The notes beneath the pieces are model-generated. The model was not told the origin of the DNA, ran no database searches, and saw nothing but the letters and a program-made list of their open reading frames with translations. Position numbers and translations under genes: made by a program. 64,000 nucleotides of DNA, from positions 620,001 through 684,000 of the forward strand of contig VWND01000008.1 of NCBI GenBank assembly GCA_009599575.1, read 5' to 3'. Positions 36,459 through 48,838 of the stretch are shown here, one piece after another; the stretch's first letter is position 1, and each line of letters starts with the position of its first letter. The stretch comes from Blumeriella jaapii. Lineage: Eukaryota > Ascomycota > Leotiomycetes > Helotiales > Drepanopezizaceae.

Positions 36459-38304
36459 TCAAATCTTGACCTCTGCTGGGACGCTGATGGAGAGAACATC
36501 TACCCCGTTCTTAAGCTCAGTCTTCGTCGGCATAGCGCCTCGCCTCATCAGTTCCGAGGATGCTACCATTACTGGGTCAGTTCCCATTGTACCAACAGCA
36601 ACGACAGTCTCGCCCTTGGTGTAATATGCAACGAATTTGGCATCTTCGGGTTGCCCTTGAAGGACAAAATCGTCCCATCCGTTGGGAGTGTTTCCACAGT
36701 ATCTTAGTTGGTTCCCAAGAGCGGACCAGAATATAGGGATGAAAGCCTTGGCTTTAGCGGATGGATTGACAATGTTGGCTGCGACCGAGCGGCCCGCATT
36801 CTGGGCAACGTTCCAATGCTCGATGCGTGTAAACGCACCCTCACCTCCGGGCCCATGGTATGGGTACGTGGCTATGTCACCAATGGCGAACACATCCTTC
36901 AGACCGGACACTGCAAAGTGCTCATCTGTCTTGAGAGATCCATCTTCCTGAAGCTCAACGGCCTTGTTCTCCTTGAGGAAAGTGGTTGCAGGACCAACGC
37001 CTGTGCCCAAAATGACCAAGTCGGCGGGCAATGTTGTACCATCCTTCAGAGCAATACCCCCAACCTTTGAGGGATCCGACTCGGATGGGACAGCCTTTTC
37101 AACACCGGCAGACATCTTGAAGTTAACCCCGTTTTTCTCTAGCAAGCCTTGAAAGATTCGACCGACCTCTTCGCCCATGACTCTCTCGAGCGGAGCCTTC
37201 TCCATTCCGACAACCGTCACACTATTACCCTTAGCAACTGCGTTTGCAACTTCCATACCGATGAAAGAGCTTCCAATGATGACGATCTTCTTGCCCTTTT
37301 CGCCGATGGCTGTGTTAATAGCCTTAACATGAGGAATTGTCCGGAGAAGAAAGATGTTGCCAAGATCCTTAAATCCTGGGAGCGGGAGACTTTTTGGGGT
37401 CCCACCAGTAGCCAGAACGAGCTTCGAGTAAGAGTACGAGCCTGCGTAACAAGTCAGAAATCACCGCCGGAGTGTTGATGCCATTGACTTACTGCCGCTC
37501 TTCGTGGATACCTTCTTGGCAGCGAAATCGACATCTGTAACCTCATCACTAACTACGCCGACAGAGCCATCCTTGAACCAAGCCTCGTCTCTGAGAGCAA
37601 TCTTCGAGTGATCATCGATTAAAGCTTTTGACAGCTTTGTGCGATCAAACGGAAGGTAGCCCTCGCTACTGATCACAGTGATTGATCCTTTGTACCCGTT
37701 CTCGCGAAGAGCTTCGAGCGTGCCCAGAGCTCCGCTTCCGCCTCCGACTATGACAACCTTCTCGGGGCTTGGGACACCAGAAATCTTGACATTTGGCTTT
37801 CGTCTGCTGCCCTTGATTACTTGTTGCTCGCCCGTAATGTAGACGGAGCCGTCCTTTTCGGACAACTCGAAGGAAGGCAGGGCATCGATCGCTGGGGCGT
37901 TTTCAATGTCACCGTTTGTAGCTTTGAAGCAAGCTACACACGCGCATTAGCCGACTGAAGGTACGGAGAACACAACACCACCTACCCCCATGCCACGGGC
38001 AAGTGATGCGACCATCTGCCGTCAGAACCCCCTTGACCAGGGGAGCGCCGTAATGCGTGCACTTGCTCCCTATGGCCGACGTCTTTCCTCCGACGTTGCA
38101 GAGCAATACCTTTCCCTCCTCGATGCCCTCGACTTCCACCACTCTCTTCTCGCCAGGCCTCAGGTCGAGGCTGCTCAAGCCTTTGAGCTTGTATTGCTCA
38201 GCCATATTGCGGCACGATTGGGTTGTCGTGAAATTTCGGAGGAATGAAGGTCTGCCACGGGTAAATCGAAGTCCAGTGGCAAGGCAGCGGAGCGAGTAGA
38301 GCAT
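36459..38304 (-). CDS. Rieske-FAD/NAD oxidoreductase (AIFM3-like)
   Basis: Flavin-dependent pyridine-nucleotide disulfide oxidoreductase with an N-terminal Rieske [2Fe-2S] domain. Exons read from the right: 38304 or 38205 to 37986, 37933-37493, 37441-36459; introns 52 and 51 nt. With the longer start it has 580 residues and opens MLYSLRCLATGLRFTRGRPS, a convincing mitochondrial presequence; with the second ATG (38205, MAEQYKLKG) it has 547 and no presequence. The Rieske ligands are C49, H51, C69 and H72 (short numbering; CTHYGAP, CPWHG). FAD motif VVIVGGGSGALG, NAD motif IVIIGSSFIGMEVA, and LKDVFAIGDIATYP for the FAD C-terminal part. The physiological partner is unknown. Confidence 0.92.
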
Positions 38305-39399
38305 GTATGTATGCAGATAGTCGTAGAAGTAGGTTCGTGGTGGAGTCGGAGTGCCCAAAGTTAACTTGAGCGTCGAACGTGGGCTGGAGAGGAGGGAGGG
38401 GAGGGAAGGGGAGGGAGGTGGAAGTGGGGGAGGAAGAGGAAGCTGCTCGCTCACCATCTGTTTGCAATCCTGGGCCGGGGATTGGTTGAGGCACTTGAAT
38501 GACGATGCAATGAAAGTCTGTCTCTACCTACTCAGGTACCTTTCTTTCCTTCTTTCTTTACTTCTTTCTTTCGTTCTTGTTTTCTTACCTACCTACACCG
38601 TGCAGTATAGGTGGTGCTTGTACTTGCTTTCATTGTATATTTTTTGGGCTTCACGGTTGGGACGTCCATGGTTCTTGTCAACTTTCCTTAGGCCGGACGA
38701 TCTTATGATCACGTGTGAGTCACGCTCCCGCATTTGGGCCGCCCGCCACACCGCCCAGCAGAGGCCGGTTTTATTTCCGGCCAATTCTCCAATCATATGC
38801 TCTTCCGAATAGCATCACAGAAATCCAGATCACATGTGTCAAGTGACCATGAGTTGCATGTCTTCTGTATACGCGGTATCTTTGATGTTAGAATGGATAC
38901 TAGAATTCGTGTTGGAATGCTTGTTGTCGTTCTGTGCCTCGATGTCTCTTCAGCACGTGATCTGTCTCCTTGGGTGCAGCTCCTTTGTTTACTCTGTCCG
39001 TATTTGTATATGACGGCTCGTTTGATAGCCACCGGCCATTCGATACCCTCCGGAAGGGAACAGCCTGGCTCTGGAACCACTTTCTCTTATCAACACTTTG
39101 CCAGGTAGACCTGAATACATCTGACAAGTGTGTTTGGGTAGATCCTGGCGTTGGCCGGAAGTCTTCCGGCCTCGAGGTTTGGCTGATAAAAGCACGAGTC
39201 CTCGCACCTCCCCCCTCCCAAATCTCTTCTTTCTCTCTACCTGTCTCATCCCACATCCCCATACACGACACGCGTCGGCTTTGCCCAGAGTCTCTCCTCC
39301 AAGATTCGGCCTGCACAGCCCTCAAGTCAATACATCTTCCCTTCTCATCACACAAGTCCTCTTCCTCTTCCACTTTCCTCACACAAACCCTCTTCCACC
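38305..39399. promoter_or_regulatory. Divergent promoter region (Rieske-FAD enzyme / indoleamine dioxygenase)
   Basis: 1.1-kb spacer with a GA-rich tract at about 38390-38445 and a CT-rich tract at 38540-38590 (ctttctttccttctttc). The final about 200 bp are strongly pyrimidine-rich, as in fungal core promoters. The open frames on both strands here are low-complexity and not supported. Confidence 0.5.
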
Positions 39400-41122
39400 A
39401 TGGGCTCCACCGCCACCAGCCCTGCCTTCGAGGTACTCCGCGACACCAGGCCAGATGATACTACGCTCCCTGCGTTCATGGTGTCAACAAGCCGTGGCTT
39501 CCTCCCTCGGCAAGAACCTATTGTCCATCTGCCATCCGAGTTCGCAGCCCTCGAGTCGATTCTCTCCCGAATGCCCATCAAGACCCTCGACGGTTTGCCT
39601 GGCCTCCTTGCAACTTTCACTTTCGGGGAAACCGTCCTCAAAGACCTCCCGGACCTAACGAGCGCCGTCAACAAGTACAAAGACAACCTGCCCCTCCAGA
39701 ATGCTCTTTATCGAGATTACTCCTTCCTTGCTTCGGCTTACCTTCTCGAGCCATGTCATGAACGCTTTCTGAAGGGCGAGGGTTACGGATTGGGTCGTCA
39801 GACTCTGCCATCCGTCATCTCAATGCCTATTGCGCGGTGTGCTGAACTGTACGTTCCCGCCTATCACTTTCTTTGGGAAATCTCGCTGACGAACCAGGGC
39901 TGGCTTCAAGCCCTTCATGGAATACGCTGGCTCCTACGCTCTCTTCAACTACCGTCTCGAGGATCCCAAGCGCGGTCTTGAGTACGACAACCTCCGTCTT
40001 ATTCGTGCTTTTGAGCACGGTCTCGACCCAAAGTCCTCCGAAGCAGGATTTGTCCTTGTGCACGTCGACATGGTACAGAACTCTGGGCCGCTTGTCGATG
40101 GGGTCATCGTAGCACTTGATGCATGTGAGACCGATGACCGTGAAGCATTCAACATTGGCATGGAGAAAGTCGTGACCAGCATGACAAAGGTCAATAAAGT
40201 CATGGACGGTTCGTCAACCCCCTTCCATGTTCTTTGAAGTATTAAACTTGAAGACGCCTGATGTTAACATTTCGCAAGGTATGTGGGGAAAGAGTAAGCC
40301 AGGAGACTACGTCTCATTCCGGACTTTCATCTTCGGCATCACATCCCAAGTAAGTCAGCTTTTCGAAGTATTGTTGCCCTCTCTGATCCATCGTGGTTGA
40401 CTCTGAGCGCACTCCCAATACATACCAAGAATCATACTAACTGCCGAATCCTATTGTCTAGAGCATGTTTCCCAACGGCGTTGTGTATGAGGGTGTGTCC
40501 GAGGAACCTCTGTCCTTCCGAGGAGAGTCTGGTGCAAACGACAGCATGGTAAACCCCCCCCCCCCCCCCCTCCCCCTCTTTCAACCCCAGATCTCTATGA
40601 GATGAATTTCGCTAAACTGTCCCAAAGATTCCCCTCTGCGACAATCTCCTCCAGATCGTCATGCCCGACACTCCCCTGACAGCCATACTCCAAGACTTCC
40701 GCTCTTATCGACCGGGCAATCACCGCGAATTCCTCGAGTATGTCCGTTCTCGCTCCGTGCTACTCTCCCTGCGCTCTTACGCCCTGAGCGATCCCACCTC
40801 CGCCGCCCTCTACTTGCTGGCTCTGAACCAGGTGCGTGACTTCCGGTGGCGCCACTGGTGCTTCACCCGTGAGTACATCCTGAAGAAGACGACGCATCCC
40901 GTGGCCACGGGTGGCAGTCCCATCGTGACGTGGCTGCCGAATCAGCTGCAAGCTGTGTTGGACGCCATGGTCGAGGTGTGGGAGGACAGTGGCAAGAACT
41001 TGGGACGGGAATGTGAGAAGGTGATGTATGTGGCGGTGCAGCAGAAAGAGACGCTGGCCAAGGAGGTTGAGAAGTATTGCAAGGAGCGGAATGTGGACTT
41101 GAAGACGGGAAAGGTCCTATAA
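39400..41122 (+). CDS. BNA2: Indoleamine 2,3-dioxygenase
   Basis: Heme enzyme that opens the tryptophan ring to N-formylkynurenine, the first step of the kynurenine route to NAD. Exons: 39400-39848, 39898-40208, 40279-40349, 40462-40548, 40628-41122, 470 residues, all in phase. Seen: the N-terminal helical part (RGFLPRQEPIVHLPSEF), YALFNYRLEDPKRGLEYDN, GFVLVHVDMVQNSGPLVDG, the active-site segment SFRTFIFGITSQ, FRGESGAND, and TREYILKKTTHPVATGGSP, which contains the proximal heme histidine. Intron 4 begins with a run of about 17 C five nt after the donor. The gene lies divergent from the Rieske-FAD enzyme. Confidence 0.95.
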
Positions 41123-42835
41123 GTTAGTACACATCTGGCATTCTGCGAGGTCTAAGACGGGGCTGGCCGGCCTTTAGTATAGTATTCTTGCTGGCGCCAT
41201 TTGTATTCGAGCACACAAAGTAACGATGTTTTTGAGAGCAGATCACGTTCCTTTTCGGGGTTTGGAAGTTGTGCGCGCACCTCTCCAGTGATTTGATACT
41301 CCCTAGTCGCGCGCTTCCAGCATGAGTAAATGAGACGCCAACAACCAGTGACGAAGAAGACGGGCTTTGGGAACGCCGTATTTGTGGCTAGCTCCCCTCT
41401 CTCTTCTAAACCAAGCACAAGAAATTGAAATTATCGCGACAGTGCTTTTCGGTGTAGAGAAAGAGCTTCGGATACCCCTGCCTTTCTCTTACCCGGAAAA
41501 CACCATGTATGCCAACCATCTCAGGAGATTGACCATGTCGGGCACATAATCTGTTTCTCGGCGAGTCACTCACACAAGAAGTCAGTGAGAGGGACGTACA
41601 GTACAGTACATGCTCACTAGATCATCGGCTGTGTGGTGGGTGCATCTCACGCTTCTCGCCTTACGACGGATGGGAAAAGATCCCATAAACCAAACCTCTT
41701 CTTACATTCCAAGCAGCAGCAGATGAAACGCTAAGCTCTCCGTACGTAGATCAGCAGCTCTCCCATCGACCAGCGAAAGCCACTCCAGAAGTCGGCGAGC
41801 TTCTCTGACGGAGAGGAGTTTGGAACCGTACAGTACGCTCTCTTTCAAGAAGGGGCCTCTCAGGCTTCGTGGAGAACCGTCCCGCCGGTAGGGGAAGGGC
41901 TCTTTCTAATAGCGGCCATCTATCACACGTCTCTTTCACAGAACTGCTTTCTCGAGGGTCTCGTGTATGAAAAAACCCCCAGCTTAGCACGTGTCCAAAG
42001 CCCCACGGGAGGCTTGAGGTAGCTCAGTGTACTGGGCCTCCAGATGTTAAACAACGTCATCATCATCATCATCAACATCATCCCCTGAGAGAAAAAAAAA
42101 GTATCGAGCAGTTGAAGCAATGGATCGGGGGGAAAAAAAAATCCCTCAGAAGCTTATTGACACTCTCTCCGGTGCACTTGATGCCTGATCAACTTTCTGC
42201 ATTGCGCCGAGTAAAGGCCGGTGTCCATAGTACGGGGAGTGTGAAACTGAAAGGTTGTGGCTGAGTTTTCATTCACTTTGCCAGCCGGAAATAGCTTTAT
42301 TGATAATCTAATTATGACGAATTCAAAAAAGAAAGGAGACATATGACACAAAGTGGTTGGGCACAAAGTGGTTAGGCACGTGGAGCGTGCACAAACAAAC
42401 ACCTTCGGCACTTAACTTTAGCTCGGTTTCAGTGGCCTCCCAAACGTCAAACAATATCATCGTCATCATCTTCTTGTGAGAAGGGGCCAGTAGGTATTGT
42501 GGTTTCAAGAGAAGAACGGTGGGAGGAGTTAAGAATCTGAGCGTGAACGCAAACGCAAAGTCTGGTGGTTGAAAAGCTAGCGATTGTTGACTTTGCTTCC
42601 AAATACGGAAGCTATGGCCACAAATCTTCTAGAGCCAAGGCGCTAACAAAAATTTCCGAGCTGTTGGTATAACTCTAAACCTCCTTTAGGCGAGGTGGGC
42701 CGCAAAGCACATAAACAAATGTCTTAAGTTTACAGAGACTGTACATTCTGTACTCGCAGAGTACATTATCAAAACAATCAAGTTCTTAGTAGTATGTTAC
42801 AACAGAAAGCACAAACTCGGTTTCGCCCACAGTAT
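41123..42835. other. Intergenic, GTACAGTAC words and a diverged duplication
   Basis: No supported gene. GTACAGTAC words lie at 41596-41610 and 41827-41836. Two diverged copies of one segment lie at about 42020-42115 and 42415-42500; both read tcagt..ctgggcctcc then gt-aaacaa-tcatc repeats. A short tandem cacaaagtggttgggcacaaagtggtt is at about 42348-42375. Confidence 0.5.
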
Positions 42836-44931
42836 TTACACGTTATTATCTGCATGGACTCTGCTGTCAACCTTCTCAGTCGGCATGAGCGACTCATCAT
42901 CGCTGATGGACGCCAGGGGCTTGGTGGGGGCAAAAGCGCTCCTCTGTCTGATCCGGGCGCCATATCTGTAGAATAAGATCGGAATCGGGATGAGAACGAC
43001 GGCCACGCAGCCAAGAAGAGTTCCGGCCCAGTTGACCTTGAGAGCAGTGAACATAGACTGCGCAAAGAGAGGAAAGCCTGCCCCCGCCAGAGATCGGATG
43101 AATGTGCTTCCAGCGATTGCGGAGGCGGCGAACATCAGGTAGGCGTCGATGAGGTAGTTGAATGATTCCAGGAAGATAGCCAACAAGCCAAATCCGGTTA
43201 AGAGGCCTGAAAGCGTGGGGAAGATCCAGTGGATGTCGGCGCGGTATCCACTCCAGCCTAAGACAAAGTCAGCAGAAGATCCGCGCAACCACAAACCACT
43301 TCATTATGCGCTGTCCGTATTTTTGAGAGTAAGATATGCTTACCAAACCAGAACAAGCCTCCAGCGAAGGCAACACCTCCAACAATGACCGGGGGCATTC
43401 GCCACTCTGGGATAGGAACACCGTTGTTTGCGGCGAGTTTTCTGTTGTAACTTTTCTGGGCAAGACCGACGTAGAGGCCTGCGCAGAGCTGGCCGACCAC
43501 CATCCCGAAATAAGGCAGGCCCCCGACGCCCGCGCTCATCCCGTGAACCCGTTGGAAGACGATCGGGTAAGCCGTCAAGAAGAGGTAGAGAAGTCCGTAA
43601 ATGAAGGACATGTAGATCGACAGGAGGAGGACGATCGGCTCAGTGAATAGGATCCGGAGAGGACGAGAAAAGTTCTTGGAGATCAACTCGTTAAAGTCGA
43701 TTTCAGTCTCCTCTTGCTTAGCGTGGATTCCCCAATTCTTGGTTCTTCGGCGCAACTCGGAGGCCTTTGAGATCAGAATGACGGGAGAATAGGTCTCCTC
43801 GAGGAACAAGAGATTCAGGATGGATGCTACGAATCCCATGATAGAGACAAGCCATTGGGTCCATCTCCATCCGAGATCGCTTTCGACAATGAAACCTCCG
43901 ATGAAAGGTGCAAACATTGGTCCTGTGAAGACCGTTAAGGCGAATACCGTTATGGCCATTCCGCGAGTGCGGTTGTCGAACATGTCAGAGAGCACAGCCG
44001 CTACGACTGCCAGCGGGCAAGCCCCAAATATTCCTAGAGGCAAGTCAGATCTCGAATCCGCGAAAGCGGTGTGAGTGGTGTTCACTAACCGCCGAAGAAG
44101 CGGCACAGCAGGATCGTCTGGAGGTCCTTCCCTGCCGCAACAGCAACTTGGAAAATCGAGAATCCAAACATGCTTATAACCAGAGGCAGTCGCCGTCCTT
44201 GCAATTCACTCAGAGGCGCCCAGAAAATGGGGCCAAGAGCAAATCCAAGCACGTAAAGGGACACTCCCAGAACTCCTACCACGGGTGCAACTTCGTACTC
44301 CTTTGCTATGACTACGGTCGCGGCGGAGAAGATGCTCGAAGTGAAAGACACAACAAATGTTGTGTACGCAAGTACAACTGCTACCAACACCCTGGACTTG
44401 GGTTTAGCTAGCCTTCCATTACCTGAGGATCGATCGAATGACTTACTTTCTACTCAAGGGCCAGTTCTGCGCATGTAGTGGGTCATCGGGTCCGTTGAAC
44501 TCAACGACGTATTCCTCTTGGGCGGGCAGCAACGGCGGATACGGCTTTCCCATTCCCATCTGTGGCAGCGCTCGCCTGCTCTCTCTACTCTTACCCGATA
44601 GAGTTCTTCCCACGGTCGCGGCATGCTGGCTCCGGGCCGTTTGGACCCGGCTCAGAACGGTGGAATGTCCCTCCAAATCACACTGTGTCGAGGCGCGGCT
44701 CATGATTCTCTCTCTTTGCACGCCTGACTCGGCGGACGAGGAGCAGGATGAGCTGGATGCACTGGCGGCGCATTCAAACTCATAGTTTTGGATTCGATTG
44801 GGCGAGACATCGCGCTCATTGCGTAGCATTTCCATGTTGGCGTCGTTCATATGGGCAGCGAGGTGTAGTGTCGTGTGCTCGGCAGGAAACCGATCGTTTG
44901 GACGAGGGGAATTTGGGAGGTTATATTTCAT
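42836..44931 (-). CDS. Major facilitator superfamily transporter, drug/polyamine (DHA1-like) type
   Basis: Plasma-membrane proton antiporter, likely exporting drugs or polyamines. Exons read from the right: 44931-44447, 44391-44090, 44033-43344, 43257-42836, 632 residues; introns 55, 56 and 86 nt. A long polar N-terminal tail (about 160 residues, Ser-rich ASASSSSCSSSAES) precedes twelve membrane segments. DPLHAQNWPLSRK is the family lead-in; YVLGFALGPIFWAPLSELQGRR and GGFIVESDLGWRWTQW are DHA1 signatures. The first intron acceptor was chosen among three AGs because only gtccag gives RKVLVAVVLAYTTFVV. The substrate is not deducible. It reads in the same direction as the sugar-type transporter behind it. 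Confidence 0.9.
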
Positions 44932-45298
44932 TGTTTCAATATTTGGCTTACTCGTACGTCGAGTCAGCCTACTGGCCAGGGCCCATGAGAGATCTGAGGT
45001 ACTGTATTACGCCAGCTGTTTGTTTTGTAAGAACGGAGTAAGTACCTCCATACCTTGTTTACTTTAGCTTCGGGTGCCGGCAGTAGCTTTGCCGAACTCT
45101 AGCTTGACAGCTGCCAGTATCAGATCAAAGCTCTTTAGCGACCGGCTCAGCCCGCCGCCGCTTTGATCAACAACCTAGATGAAGTAAGTTTCATTGCCGG
45201 AATATAAACCATGCCGATGAATATTAGCATCTCCGTGGAGTGCCGAGTTCCTCGGCATCTGGGTCCAAACTCTTGCCAATGTCAAGCCATGACTCCGT

Positions 45299-45415
45299 CA
45301 TTCCGGAAACGCTAGAGCTGTCTGCCGTCGCGAACATTCCGGAAACGCTAGAGCTGCCTGCCGTCGCGAACATTCCGGAAACGCTAGAGCTGTCTGCCGT
45401 CGTGAACATTCCGAA
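45299..45415. repeat. 36-bp minisatellite, about three copies
   Basis: Unit starts cattccggaaacgctagagc and continues tgtctgccgtcgcgaa (36 bp). Three consecutive copies differ at two or three positions only. The unit is a multiple of three and open on both strands: plus reads IPETLELSAVAN, minus reads FATADSSSVSGM. It lies between the end of the sugar-type transporter and the start of the DHA1-type transporter. Confidence 0.85.
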
Positions 45416-45467
45416 TAAACTGGGTAAAGGGGGTAATCAATAACACATTAAATCTACAAGTCCTTAC

Positions 45468-47210
45468 TCAAGCTTCGTTCTGTACTCTTCTCGTACTTTC
45501 CTTCACACCCCATCCATCCGCGAGCAATGCACTCATTTCCTCTAGTCGCATCCCTTTGGTTTCGGGGTAGATGGTCCAGATAGCGACCCAGCCTCCAACG
45601 CATACCAGTCCATAGATGGCGAAGGTCCATGGAGGAGTGAAAAACACCATCATGGGAAGAAAGGTCAGACCCACGACGAAATTCGCTCCCCAGTTGGTGC
45701 TCGTAGAGATGCTCGAGCCAAGAGAGCGGACGCTCAGAGGAAAGAGTTCACTCTGCATCCATGGAACGTTTCCAAGTCCAAGCGCGTACGCTCCAACGTA
45801 AAGCATGATACTGACAAGAACAAGCATGGGCGCCGTCCGCTTGGATAGTGGCATGTCTTCCTGAGCGGCTGCTGCCGGCGAAGAGTCGATCGAGTCGATA
45901 TCTGTGGGCAGCTCAATGAAAACAAATCCAATGGCGCATAGGAAAAGGCCGATCGCCATAACTGGGATCGAAGAAAGAAGAATTCGCCGTCGGCCGATGC
46001 GGTCAATAAGTTTGAGGGCGGCGCATGTCATGACGAAATTCGTGACCGCTACGACTAGCGAAACTAAAGTAGGACTGTCAAAGCCCAGTAAGGTAAAGAT
46101 AGTAGCGGAGAAATACATGAGGGAATTCTGTGACTTGTTAGCCGGGTCGTGGCCGAAGATGCAGCTTACATACGAAACCGCAGAGTTGCTGAAGTCCCTG
46201 CAATAGGCAGGCAATAGTCAGAGCCCGCCTGTTCCCAGGAACCCGGAAGAGCTCAGCCCAATTGTCTTTCAATCCTGCCAGCCAAGAACTTCTTTCCTTC
46301 TTCGTTCGGTCTCTCGATCGTAATTTCTTAGCCTCCTCGTCTTCTCGCACCTCTTCCTCAATGCCTTTCAATACTTGGTCGGCCATCTTCTGAATCTCGG
46401 GGCCGCCTCCAAAGACTTGATTCAGCACAGCCCAGGCAGCGTCATGCTTGTTCGCCATGACCAGCCATCGCGGTGTTTCGGGCATGATCACCATAATAAG
46501 CATCTGCATTGCGGCAGGCACGGCACCAAGTCCGACGATCCATCTCCAAGCTGTGCTTTCGTTTCCCCACTGCACGAACGCCCACCCGACAACGTACGCA
46601 ACAACTTGACCCAGACAAATGAACAAGACGTTCAAGGTCATTAAGCGACCTCTGAATGGAGCAGGCGAAAGCTCAGAGATGTAGAGCGGTGCCGCGAAGC
46701 TGCCCGCGCCGACCGCTAACCCAACTACTGACCGTCCAGCGATCATCAGAGGGACCGACGAGGAGATGGCTTGAACGACGGCTCCAACAACAAATGCCAA
46801 GTCCGCCAATAGAACCACCCTCTTTCTTCCTAGTCTATCGGCAAGAATGCCAGAGACCGGCGACACGAGCTGAGCGAACAACGCAGTAGCGGATGTTATG
46901 AGAGATTTGTCGAGCGTCGTGAGGGGATGCCCAAGGGAGTTGTTCATGGAGACGAGCGTTGCGGATATGACACCAGTATCATCTGGACTCCCTGTTAGCC
47001 TAATCCGGCGGGCCTTCAATCGTTCAACTCACAGCCGAATAGCAATCCGCTGATGCCAGCCGAGAATGTCAGAAGCCAGACGAAAATGCCCGGATTCCGG
47101 AGGTTCTTCTCAAGTAGCAGAGACACATCGCCCACATCATCTTCGAGACTGGACTCGAGATCATCGGCGGACTCCTGCCGCATCAATGGTTCCTCGGCCG
47201 AGTCTGCCAT
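45468..47210 (-). CDS. Sugar/inositol transporter, MFS sugar porter family
   Basis: Proton symporter for a sugar or myo-inositol. Exons read from the right: 47210-47033, 46982-46174, 46127-45468, 548 residues; introns 50 and 46 nt. Family marks: LLFGYDTGVISA in the first membrane segment, DRLGRKR after segment two, PLYISELSPAPFRGRL after segment four, PETPRWL after segment six, DRIGRRR, and PETKGMRLEEM at the end. The GYDTGVISA and QQLCGFNSLMYFSATIF segments resemble fungal myo-inositol transporters (ITR type). The N-terminus is acidic and cytosolic (SADDLESSLEDDVGDVS). Divergent from dynactin p25. Confidence 0.9.
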
Positions 47211-47512
47211 ATCGACGAGTGCTATCGAGTTTGGTGCCGTTTTGACAGCGAAGATGGCTTATCGCGAGCCATCAATGAATGTCTCTCGGAGAAGTGGTCT
47301 GAATTACAGTACAGTGCTGTAAGGACGTAACTTTGAAGGAAGGGACGTGCGTGAACCGGTCAAGACAAGGCTGACACACAGCCTTGTCTTGTTATCTTCG
47401 AAGAAGTTTAGGGGGCCGACGCCGATTTTGGAAGACCCACGGAGCCAACTCCCTCCTCTACTGTACAACAAACAACTCGAAGCTCTCGTGCCAAACTTGA
47501 TATGTAAACAAG
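47211..47512. promoter_or_regulatory. Divergent promoter region (sugar porter / dynactin p25)
   Basis: 302-bp gap between divergent starts; a tacagtacagtgctgtaagg motif at 47305-47322 belongs to the GTAC-type words. No other element assigned. Confidence 0.45.
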
Positions 47513-48226
47513 ATGTCCAAAAAGCCTGCAAAGGGCGAGTACATCGAGACAGTAAGCCTATCCCTTTCTCCAACCCCCCTTTCACCATACTCCCAATATC
47601 CAACCCCAGCTTAGCCCTCCAGGATACCGGCAACAAGGTATCACGCCGCTCCCAGATAATCGGCACGACGAACATCATTCTCGGCGGCAAGACGGTCATC
47701 CAAGCCGAGGTCATCATCCGCGGCGACCTGCTGCGTACCTTTCCCCCCAGCAACCCGAGCGAGAAGCAGGGCAATGCGGTCGCGGTAGCCATCGGGCGAT
47801 ACTGTTTCTTCAGTCGACAATGCGTGCTTCGACCTCCCGGAAAGCTCTACAAAGGGTATGAAATCCCAGTCCCTGGTCCTGGGTGGTTTGGACGCAAAGG
47901 AGCGAGGCTTATGGGAGGACTGCAGGCAATTCTCGCACTACCCCCTCAAAATCGCCGACCACGTCTTCGTCGGGCCCGGGTCCATCATCGAGGCCGCGCT
48001 CATAGGCAGCCATGTTAACATCGGCGCGAACTGCGTGATCGGCAAGTTCACGATTATCAAGGATTATGTCAAGATCAAGGATGGGACTGTGGTGCCACCT
48101 AACATGGTCATCCCGAGTTTCTCGATCGTGGCTGGCAGGCCGGGACGGGTTGTAGGGGAGATCGCCGAGGGGGAGATTGATGGGATGGATTTGAGGGAGG
48201 TGTATAGAGCTGTGGGGAACAACTGA
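47513..48226 (+). CDS. DCTN5: Dynactin subunit p25 (left-handed beta-helix)
   Basis: Pointed-end subunit of dynactin, used for dynein cargo binding on endosomes and nuclei. Exons 47513-47551, 47623-47855, 47926-48226, 190 residues; introns 71 and 70 nt. The start is MSKKPAKGEYIETDTGNKVS; SQIIGTTNIILGGKTVIQ and the hexapeptide-repeat run IEAALIGSHVNIGANCVIGK form the beta-helix. The join KLYKGQFSHYPLKIADHVFV and the C-terminal FSIVAGRPGRVVGEI match the family. Orthologues in Neurospora are known as ro-12. Confidence 0.93.
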
Positions 48227-48838
48227 GAGACATGCAGTTCCAGTTCGATCAATGATGGAGGCCCTGGGCTAGGAGCAATGGTCCAATCACTAAGGACGTG
48301 TGGTAAATCACCCGCAGCAATGTCTGCCACAATACAGCGCGAGGCTAAGGCAGTCTTGTTCCTAAAAGGAAAGAGATCGCTCGCATCTTGTGTGTTTGTG
48401 ACCTCTCTCTTGACCGTGGAGTTGTTGTTTGTTGCATATCGCATTTTCTCTAACGAATGAAAGATGGTGGGTGTCTTGTCGCTTCTCGGACAAGCGGTAG
48501 GCTATGGGTGTCTCAGAGATCAGGTGGGGGGAGAACTTGAACCGAAGTAGGGCGATAAGTTGGTCTGTCTATGGGTGTGGTGGCGCCCTCATCGTATTAA
48601 AGTGCGCCGTGACGTATCCTTCTCTTCTACTCTTCTACCGGTCTATTCCCATAAAGTCAATCCAAAACTCTCGAATAACCATCGCTCCAATGCTTGCTTT
48701 TCCAACCCTATTGTTCAGCCAAACAAACAACCTTCTATTCCCAAACGCCCCATTCGTTTCCGGGTCGTTATAATAAGACTTGTTCTTGTACAGAACCAAA
48801 CTGTAGACCGAGCATAATTACATGTAGTTTCGAATTCC
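48227..48838. other. Convergent intergenic region, no gene seen
   Basis: Lies between the p25 and PRM10-like stops. Open frames of up to 126 codons on either strand have no family features. Confidence 0.55.
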
